Source of the DNA: Acetobacteraceae bacterium | GTDB lineage: Bacteria > Pseudomonadota > Alphaproteobacteria > Acetobacterales > Acetobacteraceae | Assembly: GCA_031291795.1 (NCBI GenBank) | Contig: JARLIJ010000195.1 | Coordinates: 1 to 42,160, forward strand | Length of the DNA: 42,160 nt | Direction: 5' to 3' | Shown: positions 18,241 to 25,509 of the stretch, piece by piece | Layout: each line of letters starts with the position of its first letter | Position numbering within the stretch: position 1 is the stretch's first letter | Notes under the pieces: model-generated | The model's input: only the letters and a program-made list of their open reading frames with translations | What the model was told of the DNA's origin: nothing | Databases searched by the model: none | Position numbers and translations under genes: made by a program

Positions 18241-18927
18241 ATGGTCGATTACGTCATCCCACCGCCCGCCATCGTCGCCGTGCCGGTCGCCGGCGGCGGC
18301 GCCTTCCCGGTCCGGCGCGTCTTCTGCGTCGGACGCAACTACGCGGAACATGCGCGCGAGATGGGCAGCGACCCGGACCGCGAGCCGCCGTTCTTCTTCA
18401 TGAAACCGGCCGACGCGCTGCTGCTGGACGGCGCCGACATGCCCTACCCGCCGCAGAGCAAGCAGCTCCACCATGAGATGGAGATGGTGGTGGCGATCGG
18501 CAAAGGTGGCGCGGCCATCGCCGAGGCCGACGCCCTCAGCCATGTCTGGGGCTATGCCGCCGGCCTGGATATGACCCGGCGCGACCTGCAGAACGCCGCC
18601 AAGAAGGAAGGCAAGCCCTGGGACATGGGCAAGGGGTTCGATTTCTCCGCCCCGATCGGGCTGATGGTGCCGGCGGCGAAGTGCGGCCACCCGGCCAAGG
18701 GGCTGATCGAGCTGAAGGTGAACGGCAAGGTCCGCCAGACCTCCGACCTGTCCAAGATGATCTGGAGCGTGCCGGAGATGATCGCCTACCTGTCCGGGCT
18801 GGTGACGCTGGCTCCTGGCGACCTGATCTATTCCGGCACGCCGGAAAATGTCGCGGCGGTGGAGCGTGGCGACCTGCTGGAGGGTGTCGTGGAGGGCGTC
18901 GGAACGGTCAGGACGCGCATCGTCTGA
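18241..18927 (+). CDS. Fumarylacetoacetate hydrolase (FAH) family protein
   Basis: A 228-residue FAH-superfamily enzyme. Members hydrolyse or decarboxylate C-C bonds in acylpyruvates and related dicarbonyl compounds. Visible features are RVFCVGRNYAEHARE; the metal ligands Glu79 and Glu81 in HHEMEMVVAIG and Asp110 in AGLDMTRRDLQ; the lysine segment KGFDFSAPIG; and the end GDLIYSGTPENVAAVERGD. Size and layout resemble fumarylpyruvate/acylpyruvate hydrolases (FAHD1-like). The ATG at 18241 is preceded by AGGA; an earlier in-frame ATG at 18124 adds a low-quality leader. Its stop overlaps the exonuclease III start (TGATG), so the two are coupled. Confidence 0.92.
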   Translation: MVDYVIPPPAIVAVPVAGGGAFPVRRVFCVGRNYAEHAREMGSDPDREPPFFFMKPADALLLDGADMPYPPQSKQLHHEMEMVVAIGKGGAAIAEADALSHVWGYAAGLDMTRRDLQNAAKKEGKPWDMGKGFDFSAPIGLMVPAAKCGHPAKGLIELKVNGKVRQTSDLSKMIWSVPEMIAYLSGLVTLAPGDLIYSGTPENVAAVERGDLLEGVVEGVGTVRTRIV

Positions 18928-19733
18928 TGCCGTCGCTGCGCATCGCCACCTGGAACATCAACTCGCTCCGGCTGCGCCTGCCGCTACTGAAGGAACTGGT
19001 GGCGGCGCTCGACCCGGACGTGATCTGCCTGCAGGAGACCAAGGTCCCCGACGCGCTGTTCCCGGTGGAGGCGCCGGGCGCGCTGGGCTACGACCACACG
19101 GTGTTCCGCGGCATGAAGGGCTACAACGGCGTCGCGATCCTCTCGCGGCTGCCGCTGGAGGTGCATGAGGCGGCGCCGGACTGGTGTGCCAAGGACGATT
19201 GCCGGCACGTCGCCGCGCGGGTGGACGCCCCCGGCGGCCCGATCGAGCTGCATAATTTCTACGTGCCGGCGGGTGGCGACGTGCCCGATCGGGCGATGAA
19301 CCCGAAATATGGCCACAAGCTGGATTTCATCGCCGAGACCCGCGCCTGGTTCGCCGAACGGCCCGGATTCACGCGCAGCGTGCTGGTGGGCGACCTGAAC
19401 ATCGCCCCCCTGGAGCACGACGTCTGGAGCCACAAGCAACTGCTGGATGTCGTCAGCCACACGCCGCCCGAGACCGAAGGCCTGACGGCCTGGCAGGAGA
19501 CGGGCTTCGTCGACGCGGTGCGGCATTTCGTGCCGTCGGGCCAGAAGCTCTACACGTGGTGGTCATACCGCAACCGCGACTGGCGGGCGTCAGACCGCGG
19601 TCGCCGGCTGGACCATGTCTGGGTAACGCCGGATCTGCAGGGGGCGCTGTCGAAGCACGTCATCCTGAAGGATGCACGCGACTGGCCGCAGACCTCCGAC
19701 CATGTGCCCGTCTGCGTGGAGCTGGCTCTGTAG
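18927..19733 (+). CDS. xth: Exodeoxyribonuclease III / AP endonuclease
   Basis: A 268-residue exonuclease III-family enzyme that cleaves abasic sites in base-excision repair. The metal and catalytic residues of the EEP fold are visible: ATWNINSLR (Asn), LQETK (Glu), LHNFYVPAGG (Tyr region), VGDLNIAP (Asp/Asn), and the final TSDHVPV (Asp-His). The loop RRLDHVWV is also conserved. The start ATG at 18927 overlaps the FAH-gene stop. Pairing with an FAH gene is operon context only, and no functional link is implied. A large inverted repeat just downstream, at 19799-19909, probably separates it from the convergent regulator gene. Confidence 0.94.
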   Translation: MPSLRIATWNINSLRLRLPLLKELVAALDPDVICLQETKVPDALFPVEAPGALGYDHTVFRGMKGYNGVAILSRLPLEVHEAAPDWCAKDDCRHVAARVDAPGGPIELHNFYVPAGGDVPDRAMNPKYGHKLDFIAETRAWFAERPGFTRSVLVGDLNIAPLEHDVWSHKQLLDVVSHTPPETEGLTAWQETGFVDAVRHFVPSGQKLYTWWSYRNRDWRASDRGRRLDHVWVTPDLQGALSKHVILKDARDWPQTSDHVPVCVELAL

Positions 19734-19798
19734 AGCGGTTTCAGGCTGACCGGCAGACCTGGCCTGCGCTCAAGGCACCGGGACTAAGCGGCCCCCCA

Positions 19799-19909
19799 AT
19801 TCTCCCTCTCCCCTTGAGGGAGAGGGTTGGGGAGAGGGGTCAAACCGCGCCTGATGGTGCCGGGTCGCCCCCTCACCCCGCCCCTCTCCCTCAAGGGGAG
19901 AGGGAGAAT
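19799..19909. repeat. Large inverted repeat of a widespread intergenic (REP-like) type
   Basis: Two exact 28-bp arms, 19799-19826 and 19882-19909, built on CTCTCCCCTTGAGGGAGAGG, face each other across 55 bp. The inner flanks (TTGGGGAGAGGGG against CCCCTCACCCC) extend the pairing imperfectly. Each arm is itself near-palindromic. It sits between the convergent xth and response-regulator genes, where it can act as a bidirectional terminator. Sequences of this kind are common intergenic repeats in proteobacterial genomes. Confidence 0.9.
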
Positions 19910-19990
19910 GCGGGCGGCGGCACGCTTCCGATCAGCGAAGCCAGCCGCCCCGGCCGGGACGTGGCGGACAGGCTGGCGCGACGGGCAGGC

Positions 19991-20734
19991 TCAGGCGTGG
20001 ACCGGCATGGGGGCCGGTACGACGGCGGCCGGGATACCCTCGGGGTCGAGGCGGTAGCCGCCCCCTTCCGTCACCAGCAGCCTTGCATTGGCCGGATCGG
20101 GCTCGATCTTCTGCCGCAGCCGGTAGATATGCGTCTCCAGCGTGTGCGTGGTGACGGCAGCATTGTAGCCCCATACCTCGTTCAGCAGCACCTGGCGCGC
20201 CACCGCCCTTGTGCCGGCGCGGTACAGGAACTTCAGGATCGCGGCTTCCTTCTCAGTCAGCCGGATCCGCCGGTTCTTCGCCGGGTCCTGCAACAGTTTG
20301 GCCGCCGGACGGAACGTATATGGCCCGATCGAGAACACCGCATCCTCGCTGTTCTCGAAGATGCGAAGCTGGGCTCGCAGCCGCGCCAGCAGCTCGTTCA
20401 GCCGAAACGGCTTGGCGATGTAGTCGTTGGCCCCCGAATCGAGGCCCCGCACCACGTCCGTCTCGGCATCTGAGCCGGTCAACATGATGATCGGCATTCT
20501 CTGGCCCTGCTTGCGCAACTTGACGCACAGGTCACGTCCGTCACCGTCGGGCAGGCCAACGTCGAGGATCACGGCGTCAAACCGAGCGTCCTTCGATAGC
20601 AGCTTCTGCTCCGCTTCTTCGACCGAGGCGGCCTCGGTCGCCGTGAACTCGCCGTCCACCGCAAGCTGTTCAGCCAGGGTCATGCGGAGATCACCGTCGT
20701 CATCCACGATCAGGATCGGTCGTTCAGCCGACAT
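19991..20734 (-). CDS. OmpR/PhoB-family response regulator
   Basis: A 247-residue two-domain DNA-binding regulator. The receiver domain spans about 1-120, with the acidic pocket VDDDGD, phospho-acceptor Asp58 in ILDVGLPDGDG, LTGSDA (the Thr position) and Lys108 in IAKPFRL. The winged-helix effector spans about 135-235, with RLTEKEAAILKFLYRAG and the recognition region VTTHTLETHIYRLRQKIE, ending VTEGGGYRL. No sensor kinase is adjacent. The start at 20734 is chosen because the receiver begins MSAERPILIVDDD; the frame opens 63 bp further upstream. It is divergent from ribA with 344 bp between, containing a 14-bp palindrome. Close relatives are conserved across Rhodospirillales, but the regulon is unknown. 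Confidence 0.93.
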   Translation of the reverse strand: MSAERPILIVDDDGDLRMTLAEQLAVDGEFTATEAASVEEAEQKLLSKDARFDAVILDVGLPDGDGRDLCVKLRKQGQRMPIIMLTGSDAETDVVRGLDSGANDYIAKPFRLNELLARLRAQLRIFENSEDAVFSIGPYTFRPAAKLLQDPAKNRRIRLTEKEAAILKFLYRAGTRAVARQVLLNEVWGYNAAVTTHTLETHIYRLRQKIEPDPANARLLVTEGGGYRLDPEGIPAAVVPAPMPVHA

Positions 20735-20896
20735 AGCTCTACTTCCCCTTGTCAGTGTCGGACGCGGCAGATGCTCACGCCCTTCGCTCCGACGCACTTA
20801 CTCCCACACCTTAACCATGCTCACCGGGTCACTGGAAACGGTTGCGACACGGATTGCACGGTTCGCTGATCACGATTTGGCGCGTAGCACAATTGC

Positions 20897-20910
20897 TCAC
20901 AAGGTTGTGA
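20897..20910. promoter_or_regulatory. Palindrome TCACAAGGTTGTGA in the response-regulator / ribA intergenic region
   Basis: TCACAA-GG-TTGTGA is a perfect dyad, 163 bp from the regulator start and 169 bp from ribA, almost exactly central in the 344-bp gap 20735-21078. It could be an operator for either divergent gene. I looked for an FMN riboswitch core before ribA and did not see one. Confidence 0.4.
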
Positions 20911-21078
20911 GGACAATCGCGACAACGCCTCCGCACCGCCTTATATCCCTTTCGGCGGGTTCGCACATCAGAAGTCCGGTGGCCCAGTGGATCGGCCGAG
21001 TTGCACCCTCAGGGCCAATCATGACCAAAATGAGCCAACATTGTTGCACAACCAGTCGCCTCGCGTGATCGTAATCGC

Positions 21079-22248
21079 ATGACCCTGTCTTCCAGTCCGG
21101 CCACCCTGCCCCCGACGTTACCGCCGGCCGTCCCGCCTGGGGATGCGCCGGATCCCGCGATGCTGCGGCTGCGGCGGGTGCATCGCGCCGCCTCCGACCT
21201 GCGGCGCGGCACGCCGGTACTGTTGGACGGCGCGGCGCCGCTGGTGCTGCTTGCCGCCGAAACCGCCGGGCCTGATGGGTTCGCCGAACTCACGGCGCTT
21301 GGCACCGAACCGCCAGTCCTGCTGCTGGCGCCGGTGCGGGCCGCCGCGGTGCTGCACCGCCCGGTCGAACAGGCCGCGGCCGCGGTGGCCACCCGGCTGC
21401 CCGAGTCGCTACGGACGCCCGAGGCGCTGCGCAGCCTGGCCGACCCCACGGTGCCCCGGCTACCCGGCCTGCATCTGCTGGAGCCGGCGCCGACGCCGGA
21501 GCTGGCGGGGGCGGCCCTGGCGCTGGTGAAGCTGGGGCGGCTGCTGCCGGCGGTCCTGGCGGTCCCTGCCCGCCCCGACATACGCGCGCTGCTGGAGCAG
21601 CGGTCCCTACTGACGGTCGCGGCCGAGGACGTGCTGTCCTATCCCGCCACCGACGCGGCGGGGCTGCGCCAGATCGCCGCGGCGCATGTGCCGCTGGCCG
21701 GCGCGCCCGAGTCGCAGGTGATTGCGTTCCGCTCCGAGCGCTCCGCCATCGAGCACCTGGCGATCGTGATCGGCTCGCCCGAACCCGCCGATGCGCCGCT
21801 GGTGCGCATCCACTCGGAATGCTTCACCGGCGACCTGCTGGGCAGCCTGCGCTGCGATTGCGGGGAGCAATTGCGCGGCGCGATCAGCCGGATGGCGAAG
21901 GAAGGATCGGGGGTACTGCTCTACCTCGCCCAGGAAGGCCGCGGCATCGGGCTGGTGAACAAGCTGCGCGCCTATGCGATGCAGGACCGCGGGCTGGATA
22001 CGCTGGACGCCAACCGGGTGCTGGGCTGGGGGCCGGACGAGCGGAACTTCCTGATCGCCGCCACCATGCTGGACGCGCTGGGGCTGAAGCGGGTGCGGCT
22101 GCTGACCAACAACCCGGACAAGCTGGCCGCGCTGACGGCCTGCGGCATCGAGGTGGTCGGGCGCGAGGCGCATGCCTTCGCGCCGAACGGGGTGAACGAC
22201 GAATACCTCGACACCAAGGCGGCCCGATTCGGCCACCTGCTTGACTGA
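21079..22248 (+). CDS. ribA: GTP cyclohydrolase II with degenerate N-terminal domain (RibA)
   Basis: A 389-residue protein for the first step of riboflavin synthesis. The C-terminal half, from about residue 210, is a complete GTP cyclohydrolase II. It has zinc ligands Cys248, Cys259 and Cys261 in HSECFTGDLLGSLRCDCG, followed by QEGRGIGLVNKLRAYA, WGPDERNF and LLTNNPDK. The N-terminal 200 residues are Ala/Pro/Leu-rich. They occupy the place of DHBP synthase in bifunctional RibBA but lack its recognisable acidic and histidine motifs, so that activity is probably absent. This truncated-activity form occurs in alphaproteobacteria. The downstream L,D-transpeptidase gene starts 4 bp after the stop, suggesting co-transcription. 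Confidence 0.93.
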   Translation: MTLSSSPATLPPTLPPAVPPGDAPDPAMLRLRRVHRAASDLRRGTPVLLDGAAPLVLLAAETAGPDGFAELTALGTEPPVLLLAPVRAAAVLHRPVEQAAAAVATRLPESLRTPEALRSLADPTVPRLPGLHLLEPAPTPELAGAALALVKLGRLLPAVLAVPARPDIRALLEQRSLLTVAAEDVLSYPATDAAGLRQIAAAHVPLAGAPESQVIAFRSERSAIEHLAIVIGSPEPADAPLVRIHSECFTGDLLGSLRCDCGEQLRGAISRMAKEGSGVLLYLAQEGRGIGLVNKLRAYAMQDRGLDTLDANRVLGWGPDERNFLIAATMLDALGLKRVRLLTNNPDKLAALTACGIEVVGREAHAFAPNGVNDEYLDTKAARFGHLLD

Positions 22249-22252
22249 CCCG

Positions 22253-22744
22253 ATGCAAGCCCAGGTTTTCCCCGACGGCCGCTTCGTCGTCCGCGGCCAC
22301 GTCTTCCGGGCCGCACTCGGGGCGCATGGCGTGCTGACGTTCAAGGAGGAAGGCGACGAGGCGACGCCGGCCGGGGTGCTGCCGCTGCGGCGGGTGCTCT
22401 ATCGCGCCGACCGGCTGCGCCCGCCCGATTGCACCGTGCCGCTGGAGCCGATCGCGCAGACCGACGGGTGGTGCGACGACCCCGGCCACCGTGACTACAA
22501 CCGCATGGTCCGACTGCCGCATGACGGGCGGTGCGAGGAGCTTTGGCGGTCGGATGGGCTGTACGATGTGATCGGCGTGCTGGGCTGGAACGACGCCCCG
22601 GTGGAGCGCAAGCGCGGGTCGGCGATCTTCCTGCACGTCGCAAGGACGGATTACGCGCCCACCAAGGGCTGCGTGGCGCTGGCTTTGCCCGACCTGCTGC
22701 GGGTGTTGGCGATGGGCGTCAGCGAGCTACTGGTCGTCGGGTAG
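22253..22744 (+). CDS. L,D-transpeptidase family protein (COG3786/YkuD-like)
   Basis: A 163-residue protein with the L,D-transpeptidase catalytic signature: His128 in IFLHVARTDYAPT and Cys140 in KGCVALAL. These enzymes form 3-3 cross-links in peptidoglycan or attach proteins to it. The COG3786 subgroup is short, as here, with the early EGDEATPAGVLPLRR block. No signal peptide is visible with the ATG at 22253. A TTG at 22241, overlapping ribA, would add only four residues and no signal, so export is unexplained. The nearest neighbour ribA is functionally unrelated. It is convergent with the DUF971 gene, leaving only 10 bp between them. Confidence 0.88.
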   Translation: MQAQVFPDGRFVVRGHVFRAALGAHGVLTFKEEGDEATPAGVLPLRRVLYRADRLRPPDCTVPLEPIAQTDGWCDDPGHRDYNRMVRLPHDGRCEELWRSDGLYDVIGVLGWNDAPVERKRGSAIFLHVARTDYAPTKGCVALALPDLLRVLAMGVSELLVVG

Positions 22745-22754
22745 CGGGCCGCGA

Positions 22755-23117
22755 TCAGTTCGGATCCCGGCTCAGTCCCTCGGCAGCGAGCGCGTCCAGG
22801 TAAGTCGCCCAGCGGCGGCCCTGCTCGCGCCCGAGCTCCTGCAGGTAGTCCCAGGAGAAGATGCCGCTGTCGTGCAGGTCGTCGAAGGTCAGGCGCACGG
22901 CGTAGTTGCCCACCGGCTCGATGGCGATGATGCCGACATGGCGGCGCCCAGCGACCAGTTTCCGCTGGCCCGGCCCGTGGCCCTGCACCTCGGCGCTGGG
23001 GCTTTCCACGCGCAGGTATTCAGCAGGGAGCGCGAAGGCGGTGCCATCGGGGAACGCCACGTGCAGCGTCCGGCTGGCGCGGTCGTAGCGGATCTCCGAG
23101 GGGACCTGGGTCGCCAT
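22755..23117 (-). CDS. DUF971 (gamma-butyrobetaine hydroxylase-like N-terminal) domain protein
   Basis: A 120-residue stand-alone DUF971 domain. Diagnostic segments are RTLHVAFPDGTAFALPAEYLRV near the N-terminus and the later VGNYAVRLTFDDLHDSGIFSWDYLQEL, the family signature. The domain also occurs at the N-terminus of eukaryotic butyrobetaine hydroxylases. In bacteria it often lies near Fe-S or ApbC/Mrp genes, but its function is unproven. I place the start at the ATG at 23117. A GTG at 23129 overlapping the upstream stop as GTGA is an alternative adding four residues. It is last in the cnoX-LON-Trm112 operon. Confidence 0.88.
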   Translation of the reverse strand: MATQVPSEIRYDRASRTLHVAFPDGTAFALPAEYLRVESPSAEVQGHGPGQRKLVAGRRHVGIIAIEPVGNYAVRLTFDDLHDSGIFSWDYLQELGREQGRRWATYLDALAAEGLSRDPN

Positions 23118-23125
23118 GTCCCGGC

Positions 23126-23320
23126 TCACGCGTCGAGCTTGCGGGCTTCCTCGGGCAGCATGATCGGGATGCCGTCGCGCACCGGGTAGGCCAGGCCGGC
23201 CTTGCGGCTGATCAGCTCATTGGCCGCACGATCGTATTCCAGCGGTCCCTTGGTCAGCGGGCAGACCAGGATCTCCAGCAGGCGGGGATCGATCGGGGCG
23301 TCGTGCGTGGTTTCGCTCAT
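23126..23320 (-). CDS. Trm112/YcaR-family small protein
   Basis: A 64-residue protein of the Trm112/UPF0434 family: [20 protein letters not shown] followed by [21 protein letters not shown]. Only one cysteine remains of the four zinc ligands found in some relatives, which is normal in the bacterial YcaR branch. Archaeal and eukaryotic Trm112 activates methyltransferases; the bacterial role is not settled. It lies 9 bp after the LON-domain gene and directly before the DUF971 gene, in the four-gene minus-strand operon. Confidence 0.92.
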   Translation of the reverse strand: MSETTHDAPIDPRLLEILVCPLTKGPLEYDRAANELISRKAGLAYPVRDGIPIMLPEEARKLDA

Positions 23321-23329
23321 GGCGGTACC

Positions 23330-23995
23330 TCAGCTTGCCGCCCGTCCGGGCGGTTGGTCGGGTTCGGCGGCGCCCATCTGCAACAGCGCCAGCAGCGTGG
23401 CGGCACGGTCGGCTTCGGACGGCGCCTCCAGCAGGGCCTGCTTCTCGGCGGGCTCGAATGGGCAGACCATCGCCAGCGTCACCACCAGCGCATTGTCCGG
23501 CATGCGGCGGATGGCGTCCCAGTTGGCGTCGAAGTTGCGGCGGGCGAAATAGCCGCGCAGCGCGGTCAGCAGCGCTTCCCGCTCCACGCCGGTGGCCTGC
23601 GGCTCCTCCTCGAGGTCGGCCAGGAAGCGCGAATAGCTTGCCAGCACGCGCCGGTACCCGCGCACCATCGGCAGTTCGGCGGCAATCGCGAATCGGATCA
23701 GGCCGGTGAGCGTGATCAGGAAGCGGCCGTCATCGGTCTCGCTGAAGGACGACAGGCGGCCGAGGCAGCCGACCCGGTAGAGGCCGGGACCGGTCTCCCC
23801 GGCCTGGGCGTTCGGGTCCGGCTGGATCATGCCCATCAGCCGCCCTGCCCCGAGGGCATCCTCGGTCATGGCGAGGTAGCGCCGCTCGAAGACGTTGAGC
23901 GGCAGCTTGCCACGGGGCAGCAGCAGCGCGCCGGCGAGCGGGAACACCGCGAATTCGGCGGGCAGCTCCGCCTCGTGCGGTTCGAGTTGCGCCAT
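23330..23995 (-). CDS. LON substrate-binding-domain protein
   Basis: A 221-residue protein consisting of only the N-terminal domain of Lon protease (PF02190-like). Signature segments are FAVFPLAGALLLPRGKLPLNVFERRYLAM near 16-44 and GRFLITLTGLIRFAI near 90. No ATPase or Ser-Lys protease domain follows, so it is not a protease itself and may act as a substrate or adaptor module. Its ATG directly abuts the TAA stop of cnoX with no spacing, indicating coupled expression in a protein-quality-control type operon. Confidence 0.92.
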   Translation of the reverse strand: MAQLEPHEAELPAEFAVFPLAGALLLPRGKLPLNVFERRYLAMTEDALGAGRLMGMIQPDPNAQAGETGPGLYRVGCLGRLSSFSETDDGRFLITLTGLIRFAIAAELPMVRGYRRVLASYSRFLADLEEEPQATGVEREALLTALRGYFARRNFDANWDAIRRMPDNALVVTLAMVCPFEPAEKQALLEAPSEADRAATLLALLQMGAAEPDQPPGRAAS

Positions 23996-24928
23996 TTAGC
24001 TGAACAACAGGGCCGAGAGCCGACGGCGGGCGGTGCCGGTGGCAGGTTCCTCGGAGCCCCAGGCCTCGAAAAACTTCAGCAGCTGCAGGCGGGCGGCGTC
24101 CTCGTTCCAGCCGCGGGCGCGGCGGATAATCTCCAGCAGCGCCTCGGCGGCCTGTTCGCGCTCGCCCATGGCGTTGAGCGCGGTGGCCAGGTCGTAGCGC
24201 GCCTGGTGGTCGGCCGGGTCGGCGGCGAGACGGGCCTGGTAGCTGGCAAGCTGGTCCTTGGCCTTGCGGCCCTCCTGGGCGAGCGCCAGGGCACTGCGGG
24301 CGCCAGAGATCTCGGGGTGGTCGACCAGCTTCTCGGGCACCTGCGCGAGCGCCTGGGCCGCCTGGTCTTCCTGCCCGAGCGCCATGAGGGCGCGGATCAG
24401 GCCGCCCCAGGCGTCGCCGTTCTCGGGCTCGTCATGCAGCAGGGCGCTGAACAGCTCGCCGGCTTCCTGGGCGTTGCCTTCCTCGAGCGCGGCGCGGGCC
24501 TCGGCCAGCAGGTCGGCGGCGGGCATGGTGCCGCCGGTGGCCTTCAGCAGGCCCTCCACGAAGCGCTTCACCTCCGATTCGGGGAGGGCGCCCTGGAACA
24601 GGTCGGCGATCTGGCCCTGCCAGAAGGCGGCGACGGTGGGCACGGACTGCATGGGCAGGCCGAGCTGGGTGAGCTGCTGGATCTGGGCGCGATTGGCGTC
24701 GATGTCGATCTTGACGAGCTTGACGCGGCCGCCGGCGGCGCGGACGACCTTTTCCAGCGTGGGCGTGAGCTGCTTGCAGGGGCCGCACCAGGTCGCCCAG
24801 AAGTCCACCATCACCGGGATGGTGCGGGACGCCTCGATGACGTCCTTCATGAAGGTCTTCTGGTCGCCTTCGATGATCATGTCGGCAGCGGCGCCCTCGG
24901 TTGGGGTCTGGCCGATGATGTGGTCCAT
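23996..24928 (-). CDS. cnoX: Thioredoxin-TPR co-chaperone CnoX (YbbN-like)
   Basis: A 310-residue cytoplasmic protein with an N-terminal thioredoxin domain (about 15-125; VDFWATWCGPCKQLTP, Cys48 and Cys51) and a C-terminal helical TPR region (about 135-300) with repeats such as AEARAALEEGNAQEAGELFSALL. This layout matches YbbN/CnoX, a holdase that protects proteins under oxidative stress and hands them to GroEL/DnaK. E. coli CnoX lacks the redox pair. The intact CGPC here suggests true disulfide activity, as in the Caulobacter protein. It is the first gene of the four-gene operon running to 22755. Confidence 0.92.
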   Translation of the reverse strand: MDHIIGQTPTEGAAADMIIEGDQKTFMKDVIEASRTIPVMVDFWATWCGPCKQLTPTLEKVVRAAGGRVKLVKIDIDANRAQIQQLTQLGLPMQSVPTVAAFWQGQIADLFQGALPESEVKRFVEGLLKATGGTMPAADLLAEARAALEEGNAQEAGELFSALLHDEPENGDAWGGLIRALMALGQEDQAAQALAQVPEKLVDHPEISGARSALALAQEGRKAKDQLASYQARLAADPADHQARYDLATALNAMGEREQAAEALLEIIRRARGWNEDAARLQLLKFFEAWGSEEPATGTARRRLSALLFS

Positions 24929-25111
24929 AGCTGAGTGTTCCTGACCGGAGGTCGTGTTGGACGTAGAGATGTTGCGGGCCAGGCGCCATGCAAGCGCCGG
25001 CCGGGGTTCGCCGGACCATGCCGAGGTGCGGGGCAGCCGTCCAGAGTGGACGGTTTTTGGGGGCTCCCTGGCCGGTTCGGTGATGGGTCGTTTTTATCCG
25101 GCCGGAGGGTG

Positions 25112-25140
25112 TTGCAATTGGGACGGAAGCCGCATAGAAC
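25112..25140 (+). promoter_or_regulatory. Probable sigma-70 promoter of tRNA-Gly
   Basis: TTGCAA at 25112-25117 and TAGAAC at 25135-25140 are separated by 17 bp, and the mature tRNA begins 18 bases later. Spacing and position fit a housekeeping promoter. The rest of the gap 24929-25158 holds the divergent cnoX promoter region, with nothing else recognised. Confidence 0.6.
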
Positions 25141-25158
25141 CCGCGCCCTGATCGGAGC

Positions 25159-25233
25159 GCGGGCGTAGCTCAGGGGTAGAGCACAACCTTGCCAAGGTTG
25201 GGGTCGAGGGTTCGAATCCCTTCGCCCGCTCCA
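25159..25233 (+). tRNA. tRNA-Gly (anticodon GCC)
   Basis: A 75-nt gene including the encoded CCA. The acceptor arm GCGGGCG pairs with CGCCCGC, followed by discriminator T and CCA. The D arm is AGCTCAGGGGTAGAGC. The anticodon arm is CAACCTTGCCAAGGTTG with anticodon GCC. The T arm is GAGGG-TTCGAAT-CCCTT. The cloverleaf is complete. tRNA 3' ends are frequent integration sites, and gene content turns accessory immediately downstream. Confidence 0.98.
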
Positions 25234-25265
25234 AATTTCCATCAAGGAAATCAGAGCGTTATGAC

Positions 25266-25295
25266 AGGGCCGCCGCAAGGCGGCCCTTCGCTTTT
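25266..25295 (+). terminator. Rho-independent terminator of tRNA-Gly
   Basis: GGGCCGCC-GCAA-GGCGGCCC (25267-25286) forms an eight-base-pair GC stem with a GNRA-type loop, followed by TTCGCTTTT. It lies 33 bp after the tRNA. Confidence 0.85.
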
Positions 25296-25296
25296 G

Positions 25297-25332
25297 GTGC
25301 TTACATTCTGGCGATGAAAAAAATGTAAGCAC
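25297..25332. repeat. Inverted repeat with extra half-site downstream of tRNA-Gly
   Basis: GTGCTTACATT (25297-25307) and AATGTAAGCAC (25322-25332) are exact reverse complements across 14 bases that include an A run. A further ATGTAAGCA follows at 25335-25343. It lies right after the tRNA terminator at the start of the accessory region, so it may be an integration scar or recombinase binding site. No integrase gene accompanies it. The gap 25234-25509 holds only this and the terminator. Confidence 0.7.
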
Positions 25333-25509
25333 TATGTAAGCAGTTGAGAGAAAACGCAGGGTGGCTCCAGCGTGCTGCATCGGGCGAATTCAGCTTCTCG
25401 CCCATCGGCGGCTCCCGGGGCCGGGCTTGCTTGGCCATCGTCGAACGTAAAGCCGGCACGCATCGCACATGGATGGCAGAAGCCACCCGAACCTGCAAAA
25501 ATTGGTGCT

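Noticed and set aside
20735-21078. FMN riboswitch upstream of ribA
   Set aside because: No conserved riboswitch core was found; only a 14-bp palindrome is notable.
24877-25380. A long minus-strand frame crossing tRNA-Gly, including GRRDSNPRPQPWQGCALPLSY
   Set aside because: This peptide is the familiar spurious translation of the antisense of a tRNA gene; the tRNA cloverleaf explains the region.
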